DNA of 10,241 bases from JBBSEZ01 sp038239195 (GTDB lineage Bacteria > Planctomycetota > Planctomycetia > Gemmatales > Gemmataceae). Where the stretch lies: positions 1-10,241 of the forward strand of contig JBBSEZ010000366.1 of the NCBI GenBank assembly GCA_038239195.1. The letters run 5' to 3'. Below are positions 6,493-10,241 of the stretch, piece by piece. Under the pieces are notes generated by a model. The model was not told where the DNA came from, searched no databases, and was given only the letters and a program-made list of their open reading frames with translations. How positions within the stretch are numbered: the stretch's first letter is position 1; the number at the start of each line of letters is the position of its first letter. The position numbers and the translations under genes are program-made.

Positions 6493-6573
6493 CGGAACGG
6501 CACGGAGGCGGAACGGCACGGAGGCCGTTCCCTACAGGGGGGCGCTGTAGGGAACGGCCTCCGTGCCGTTCCG
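6493..6573. repeat. REPIN-like inverted repeat with an extra half copy
   Basis: A 16-base unit, CGGAACGGCACGGAGG, occurs twice in tandem (6493-6508 and 6509-6524). The second copy continues to form a 29-base left arm (6509-6537, ending CCGTTCCCTACAG). The exact reverse complement of this arm follows at 6545-6573 after a 7-base GGGGGCG loop. Each arm is itself able to form a small hairpin (GGAACGGC with GCCGTTCC). Two inverted hairpin units joined head to head are the form known for REP doublets (REPINs). It fills almost the whole xfp-glgP gap. The stem is strong enough to slow polymerase or protect the upstream xfp message end, but no U-run follows it in either direction. Confidence 0.8.
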
Positions 6574-6581
6574 TTGGTCGA

Positions 6582-8936
6582 TCACCGCCCCCACTTCCAG
6601 TCGCGGACCTCGGGCATGTCGTCGCCGTACTTGTTGATGTACTGCTTGTGCTCGATCAGCTTGTCGCGCAGCGCCTGCTTCAGATACGCCGCCCCGGCGC
6701 CGAGGTGCGGGACGCGGTCGATCACGTCCTCCACGAGGTGGTAGCGGTCGAGGTCGTTGAGGACCACCATGTCGAACGGCGTCGTCGTGGTGCCCTCCTC
6801 CTTGTAGCCGCGGACGTGCAGGTTCTTGTGGTTGTGTCGCCGGTACGTCAACCGATGGATCAGCCAGGGGTAGCCGTGGAAGGCGAACACGATCGGCCGG
6901 TCGCGCGTGAACAGCAGGTCGAACGCCTTGTCGCTCAGGCCGTGCGGGTGTTCGAGCTGCGGCTGGAGCTTCATCAGATCGACGACGTTGATCACGCGCA
7001 CCTTCAACTCGGGCACCTCCTTGCGCAGGATGGCGACGGCCGCCAGCGCCTCCAGCGTCGGCACGTCGCCGCAGCAGGCCATCACGACGTCCGGCTCGCT
7101 GCCCTTGTCGTTGCTGGCCCACTCCCAGATGCCGATGCCGGCCGTACAGTGCTTGATCGCCTGGTCCATGTTCAGCCACTGCGGCGCCGGCTGCTTCCCC
7201 GCCACGACGACGTTTACGTAGTTGCGCGAGCGCAAGCAGTGGTCGGTGACGCTGAGCAGGGTGTTGGCGTCGGGGGGGAGGTAGACGCGGACCACCTCGG
7301 CCTTCTTGTTGATGACGTGATCGATGAACCCGGGGTCTTGATGGCTGAAGCCGTTGTGGTCCTGCCGCCAGACGTGCGACGTCAGCAGATAATTGAGGGA
7401 GGGAATGGGCCGGCGCCAGGCGACGTGGCGGATGGTCCGCAGCCACTTGGCGTGCTGGTTGAACATCGAATCGACGATGTGGACAAACGCCTCGTAGCAC
7501 GAGAAGAACCCGTGCCGGCCAGTGAGCAGATAGCCCTCGAGCCAGCCCTGGCACTGGTGTTCGCTGAGCACCTCCATCACCCGGCCGTCGGGCGCCAGGT
7601 GGTCGTCGCCGGGGATGATTTCGGCCTCGAAAGTGCGCTCGGTCACCTCGAAGGCGTCCTGCCAGCGGTTGGACGCCACCTCGTCGGGCCCGAAGAGGCG
7701 GAATTGCTTGAGCGCGGCGTTCTCCTTGAGCACGTCGCGCAAAAACTTGCCCATGACGCGCGTCGCCTCGCCCATCGTACCACCCGGCGTGGGGACTTCG
7801 AGGGCGTACTTGCGGAAGTCGGGCATCCGCAGGTCGCGCGTCAGGAAGCCATTGGCGTGCCGGTTGGCCCCCATGCGCAAATCGCCCTTGGGCGCCAGCT
7901 CGGCCAGTTCGGGGAGGAGCCGCCCGTGCTCGTCGAAAAGTTCCTCCGGCTTGTAGCTCTTCATCCAGGTTTCGAGTATCTTGACGTGCCCCGGGTGGGC
8001 CATGTCTCCCATCGGCACCTGGTGCGAGCGCCACGAGCCCTCGGTCTTCTTGCCGTCCACCTCCTTCGGGCCCGTCCACCCCTTGGGGCTGCGCAAGACG
8101 ATCATGGGCCAGATCGGCCGCTGCTTGTAGCCGTTCGTGCGGGCATCCTTCTGGATTGCTTTTATGTCGGCGACGCAGCGGTCGAGGGTGGCGGCCATGA
8201 GCTGGTGCATCTTCTCGGGCTCGTCGCCCTCGACGAAGTGCGGAACGTAGCCGTAGCCCTTGAACAGCGCCTCCAGTTCCTCGTGGGGGATGCGGGCGAG
8301 GATGGTCGGGTTGGCGATCTTGTAGCCGTTGAGGTGGAGGATGGGCAACACGCAGCCGTCGTGGATCGGGTTGAGGAACTTGTTGCCGTGCCAGCCGGTG
8401 GCGAGCGGGCCGGTCTCGGCCTCCCCGTCGCCGACGACGGCGGCCACGATCAGGTCGGGGTTGTCGAAGGCCGCGCCGAAGGCGTGCGAGAGGGAGTAGC
8501 CGAGCTCCCCGCCCTCGTGCATGGAGCCGGGCGTCTCGGGGGCGACGTGGCTGGGGATGCCGCCGGGGAAGGAGAACTGCGTGAAGAGGCGCTTCAGGCC
8601 CTCTTCGTCCTGGGCGACGTTGGGGTAGAACTCGCTGTAAGTACCTTCGAGGTAGGTGTTGGCGACGAGGCCGGGCCCGCCGTGCCCGGGCCCGGCCACG
8701 TAGACGACCTCGATGCCCTGCTCCTTGATGACGCGGTTGAGGTGGAGGTAGATGAAGTTGAGCCCCGGCGTCGTGCCCCAGTGGCCGAGGAGGCGCGGCT
8801 TGACGTGTTCGAGCTTGAGCGGCTCTTTCAGCAGGGGGTTGTCGAAGAGGTAGATCTGGCCGACCGAGAGATAGTTGGCGGCCCTCCAGTAGGCGTGCAT
8901 CTTGCGCAGTTGGTCGGGAGAAAGCACCTCGGCCAT
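6582..8936 (-). CDS. xfp: Xylulose-5-phosphate/fructose-6-phosphate phosphoketolase
   Basis: A 784-aa thiamine-diphosphate enzyme that cleaves xylulose-5-phosphate or fructose-6-phosphate with phosphate to give acetyl-phosphate plus glyceraldehyde-3-phosphate or erythrose-4-phosphate. Family signatures are clear: GHWGTTPGLNFIYLHLNR (51-68), GPGHGGPG (82-89), EGGELGYSLSHAFGAA (141-156) and the ThDP/Mg motif GDGEAETGP (169-177). Further along are LRSPKGWTGPK, SEHQCQGWLEGYLLTGRHG and the C-terminal VVLNDLDRYHLVEDVIDRVP. Full length, with no missing region. The start is the ATG at 8936 (MAEVLSPDQL), preceded by AGAGGAG about 8 bases away. The frame stays open for another 401 codons upstream only as an antisense shadow of the divergent membrane-protein gene. 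It is the first gene of the xfp-glgP-Nudix run, which would let glycogen-derived hexose phosphate feed acetyl-phosphate formation. No acetate kinase or phosphotransacetylase lies in the window. Relative preference for the two sugar phosphates is not readable. Confidence 0.97.
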   Translation of the reverse strand: MAEVLSPDQLRKMHAYWRAANYLSVGQIYLFDNPLLKEPLKLEHVKPRLLGHWGTTPGLNFIYLHLNRVIKEQGIEVVYVAGPGHGGPGLVANTYLEGTYSEFYPNVAQDEEGLKRLFTQFSFPGGIPSHVAPETPGSMHEGGELGYSLSHAFGAAFDNPDLIVAAVVGDGEAETGPLATGWHGNKFLNPIHDGCVLPILHLNGYKIANPTILARIPHEELEALFKGYGYVPHFVEGDEPEKMHQLMAATLDRCVADIKAIQKDARTNGYKQRPIWPMIVLRSPKGWTGPKEVDGKKTEGSWRSHQVPMGDMAHPGHVKILETWMKSYKPEELFDEHGRLLPELAELAPKGDLRMGANRHANGFLTRDLRMPDFRKYALEVPTPGGTMGEATRVMGKFLRDVLKENAALKQFRLFGPDEVASNRWQDAFEVTERTFEAEIIPGDDHLAPDGRVMEVLSEHQCQGWLEGYLLTGRHGFFSCYEAFVHIVDSMFNQHAKWLRTIRHVAWRRPIPSLNYLLTSHVWRQDHNGFSHQDPGFIDHVINKKAEVVRVYLPPDANTLLSVTDHCLRSRNYVNVVVAGKQPAPQWLNMDQAIKHCTAGIGIWEWASNDKGSEPDVVMACCGDVPTLEALAAVAILRKEVPELKVRVINVVDLMKLQPQLEHPHGLSDKAFDLLFTRDRPIVFAFHGYPWLIHRLTYRRHNHKNLHVRGYKEEGTTTTPFDMVVLNDLDRYHLVEDVIDRVPHLGAGAAYLKQALRDKLIEHKQYINKYGDDMPEVRDWKWGR

Positions 8937-8970
8937 TCGCGAGCTCCTCTCATGGTGGACGTTTGCCGGA

Positions 8971-8998
8971 CGGGCCCTATCTGTGAATGGAGGGCCCG
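8971..8998. promoter_or_regulatory. Palindromic dyad in the xfp / membrane-protein divergent promoter region
   Basis: CGGGCCCT (8971-8978) and AGGGCCCG (8991-8998) are perfect inverted copies separated by 12 bases, so the half-site centres are 20 bases (about two helix turns) apart. This suits a dimeric repressor or activator binding one DNA face. The dyad lies 35 bases upstream of the xfp start and about 70 bases upstream of the AI-2E-family gene, so one protein could control both. The half-site is GC-only and could also arise by composition or as an RNA stem. Confidence 0.45.
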
Positions 8999-9065
8999 CG
9001 GGGCGCTCCTTCAATGACAGAGTAGGGAAACGCCCGGTTGCCGGGGAGGACGCGGGGGACAGAGC

Positions 9066-10154
9066 ATGGCCGGCCTCACGAAGGGAGACACGCCGACAAC
9101 GCGGCCCGACCTGGGCCCCGTCGATCATCGGCAGGTGCAGACGGTGTGCCTGCTCATCCTGGCCCTGCTGGCCGTCGGCGTCGGGCTCTACCTGCTCAAG
9201 CCGCTGCTCGTCCCCTTCGTGCTGGCCGTGTTCCTCACCTACTGCCTCATCCCCGTCATCGACCTGCTCAAGCGCCACCTTCACCTGCCCGAGCCCGTCG
9301 CCCTGGTCGGCGCCGGGCTGATGGGCATGCTGATGCTGGGGCTGGTGGGCTACCTGCTCTCGGTGGCCATCGTCCAGATACGCGACAAGTTCGGCGTGTA
9401 CGAGGCGCGGGTGAACGGGCTGGTGGAGCGCGTTCAACATCAGGTCCCGCTCGACAAGTTGGGCATCAAGGTCGATGAGCAGTCGGGCTCGCTGTTCACC
9501 GTTTCCGAAGAGCAGAAGTCGCGCTGGCGCGATGCCGTGCTCAGCGAGGCCACCGAGCAGGCCTCGCGGGCCGGCCTCGTCCTGCTGTTCATGGTCTTCC
9601 TCCTCCTGGGCCGCAAGCGCGAGAACCTGACCCACTCCGGCCTGCTCTCGGAGGTCGAAGTCCGCGTCCGCCGCTTCGTGACGCGCATCGTCTTCTTCTC
9701 GGCGCTGACCGGCGTGATGGTCTGGCTGCCACTTCAGGCGTGCGGGGTGGAGTTCGCGCTGGTGTTCGGCTTCCTGGCGTTCCTGCTCAACTTCATCCCG
9801 AGCATCGGCTCGCTGGTCGCCACGGTGTTGCCGATGCCAGTCATCCTGTTGAGCAACGACCTCTCCCTGGCACAGATGGTCGTTGCGATGGTAGTGCCCG
9901 TGGTGGCGCAGGTGATCATTGGGGTCGCCCAGCCGAAGTTCGTGGGCAACTCGCTCGACCTGCACCCCGTCGCGGTGGTCATGTCGCTCATCTTCTTCGG
10001 CATGATCTGGGGCACGGTGGGCGCCTTCCTGGCGGCCCCGACGATGGCCGTCATCAAGATCGTCCTGGAAAAGAGCCCCGCGACGCGCCCCATCGCCAGC
10101 GTGCTCGCCGGCGACCTCGGGCCGCTGTCCCGGCCGCACCCGCCGCTGGAGTGA
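9066..10154 (+). CDS. AI-2E/PerM family integral membrane transporter
   Basis: A 362-aa inner-membrane protein of the AI-2E (PerM/TqsA) family, whose characterised members export autoinducer-2 or act as ion antiporters. It has hydrophobic segments near residues 25-44, 46-66, 78-103, 168-182, 205-223, 228-263 (LNFIPSIGSLVATVLPMP, the family's re-entrant signature), 268-288 and 300-333. Between the third and fourth segments is a hydrophilic stretch of about 65 residues (104-167), as is normal for the family. The late motif AQPKFVGNSLDLHPVAVVMS followed by GMIWGTVGAFLAAP is diagnostic. The start is the ATG at 9066, with a purine-rich GGGGGA 6 bases upstream. It is transcribed divergently from xfp. 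The substrate is not predictable, and this family is often mis-called 'AI-2 transporter' without luxS evidence; none is in the window. Confidence 0.93.
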   Translation: MAGLTKGDTPTTRPDLGPVDHRQVQTVCLLILALLAVGVGLYLLKPLLVPFVLAVFLTYCLIPVIDLLKRHLHLPEPVALVGAGLMGMLMLGLVGYLLSVAIVQIRDKFGVYEARVNGLVERVQHQVPLDKLGIKVDEQSGSLFTVSEEQKSRWRDAVLSEATEQASRAGLVLLFMVFLLLGRKRENLTHSGLLSEVEVRVRRFVTRIVFFSALTGVMVWLPLQACGVEFALVFGFLAFLLNFIPSIGSLVATVLPMPVILLSNDLSLAQMVVAMVVPVVAQVIIGVAQPKFVGNSLDLHPVAVVMSLIFFGMIWGTVGAFLAAPTMAVIKIVLEKSPATRPIASVLAGDLGPLSRPHPPLE

Positions 10155-10198
10155 AGCAGGAGATCGCGCACGTGCGAGGGCCGCGTCGGGTGGGCCGA

Positions 10199-10241
10199 GT
10201 CTTCGAGGCCCACGCGGGAGGTGCGCGTGGGCCTCGAAGAC
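10199..10241 (+). terminator. Perfect 18-bp stem-loop after the membrane-protein gene
   Basis: The arm at 10199-10216 (GTCTTCGAGGCCCACGCG) pairs without mismatch with 10224-10241, leaving the 7-base loop GGAGGTG. It starts 44 bases after the TGA of the AI-2E-family gene, a fitting place for transcription termination or 3'-end protection. The window ends exactly at the end of the right arm, so a following T-run or a longer stem cannot be judged. Confidence 0.6.

Noticed and set aside
6493..6573. CRISPR array
   Set aside because: Only two tandem 16-base units without spacers, plus an inverted copy; it lacks repeat-spacer periodicity and cas genes.
5157..9017. A 1286-codon open frame on the plus strand
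   Set aside because: It lies antisense to glgP and xfp, both identified with full-length family signatures. Its translation is rich in Val/Asp/Glu/Arg/His with no domain, as expected for a shadow of GC-biased codons.
8937..10139. A 401-codon N-terminal extension of the phosphoketolase frame
   Set aside because: It is antisense to the AI-2E-family gene, is rich in His/Gln/Glu/Arg, and has no family match. The phosphoketolase N-terminus and a good ribosome site occur at 8936.
1..10241. Defence island, prophage or insertion sequence
   Set aside because: I found no transposase, integrase, nuclease-methylase set, phage structural gene or terminal-repeat/target-duplication pair. Codon use looks uniform across the window.

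Overview
This window comes from a very GC-rich bacterial chromosome. Third codon positions are almost all G or C, which creates long open shadow frames opposite the real genes. Nothing here fixes the lineage. The combination of a hairpin-rich intergenic repeat, the GD-V-I-E-G / LTQTCDL hypothetical protein and the overall gene style resembles large-genome planctomycetes (Gemmata-like), but that is inference and not proof.

Layout. Positions 1-137 (minus) hold the first 45 codons of an exported or membrane-anchored protein that runs off the left edge. Positions 377-1987 (minus) hold a two-gene unit: a purine phosphoribosyltransferase (hpt-like) followed 24 bases later by a family 4 glycosyltransferase. 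Facing away from hpt, 2139-3306 (plus) holds a 90-aa small protein, a translationally coupled 167-aa unknown protein, and a glyoxalase-fold (VOC) protein. This last gene meets the next minus-strand unit tail to tail with one base between the stop codons. That unit, 3308-8936 (minus), is read as phosphoketolase (xfp), then glycogen phosphorylase (glgP), then a Nudix protein with a C-terminal winged-helix-like region. Divergent from xfp, 9066-10154 (plus) encodes an AI-2E/PerM-family membrane protein followed by a perfect 18-bp stem-loop at the right edge.

How the genes fit. GlgP releases glucose-1-phosphate from glycogen. After isomerisation, phosphoketolase can split fructose-6-phosphate (or xylulose-5-phosphate) into acetyl-phosphate plus erythrose-4-phosphate (or glyceraldehyde-3-phosphate). 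The two enzymes therefore make a plausible glycogen-to-acetyl-phosphate route. The Nudix protein directly behind glgP has the domain order of NrtR-type regulators and may sense a nucleotide or sugar ligand for this unit. That regulatory role is inferred.

Most unusual items. (1) A REPIN-like inverted repeat lies between xfp and glgP, with a structurally similar single hairpin downstream of the glycosyltransferase. (2) The coupled 90-aa/167-aa pair has no function I recognise. (3) Several dyads and a G-quadruplex motif occupy the divergent promoter regions. I did not find a convincing new defence or mobile system; the coupled unknown pair is the nearest candidate for something undescribed.
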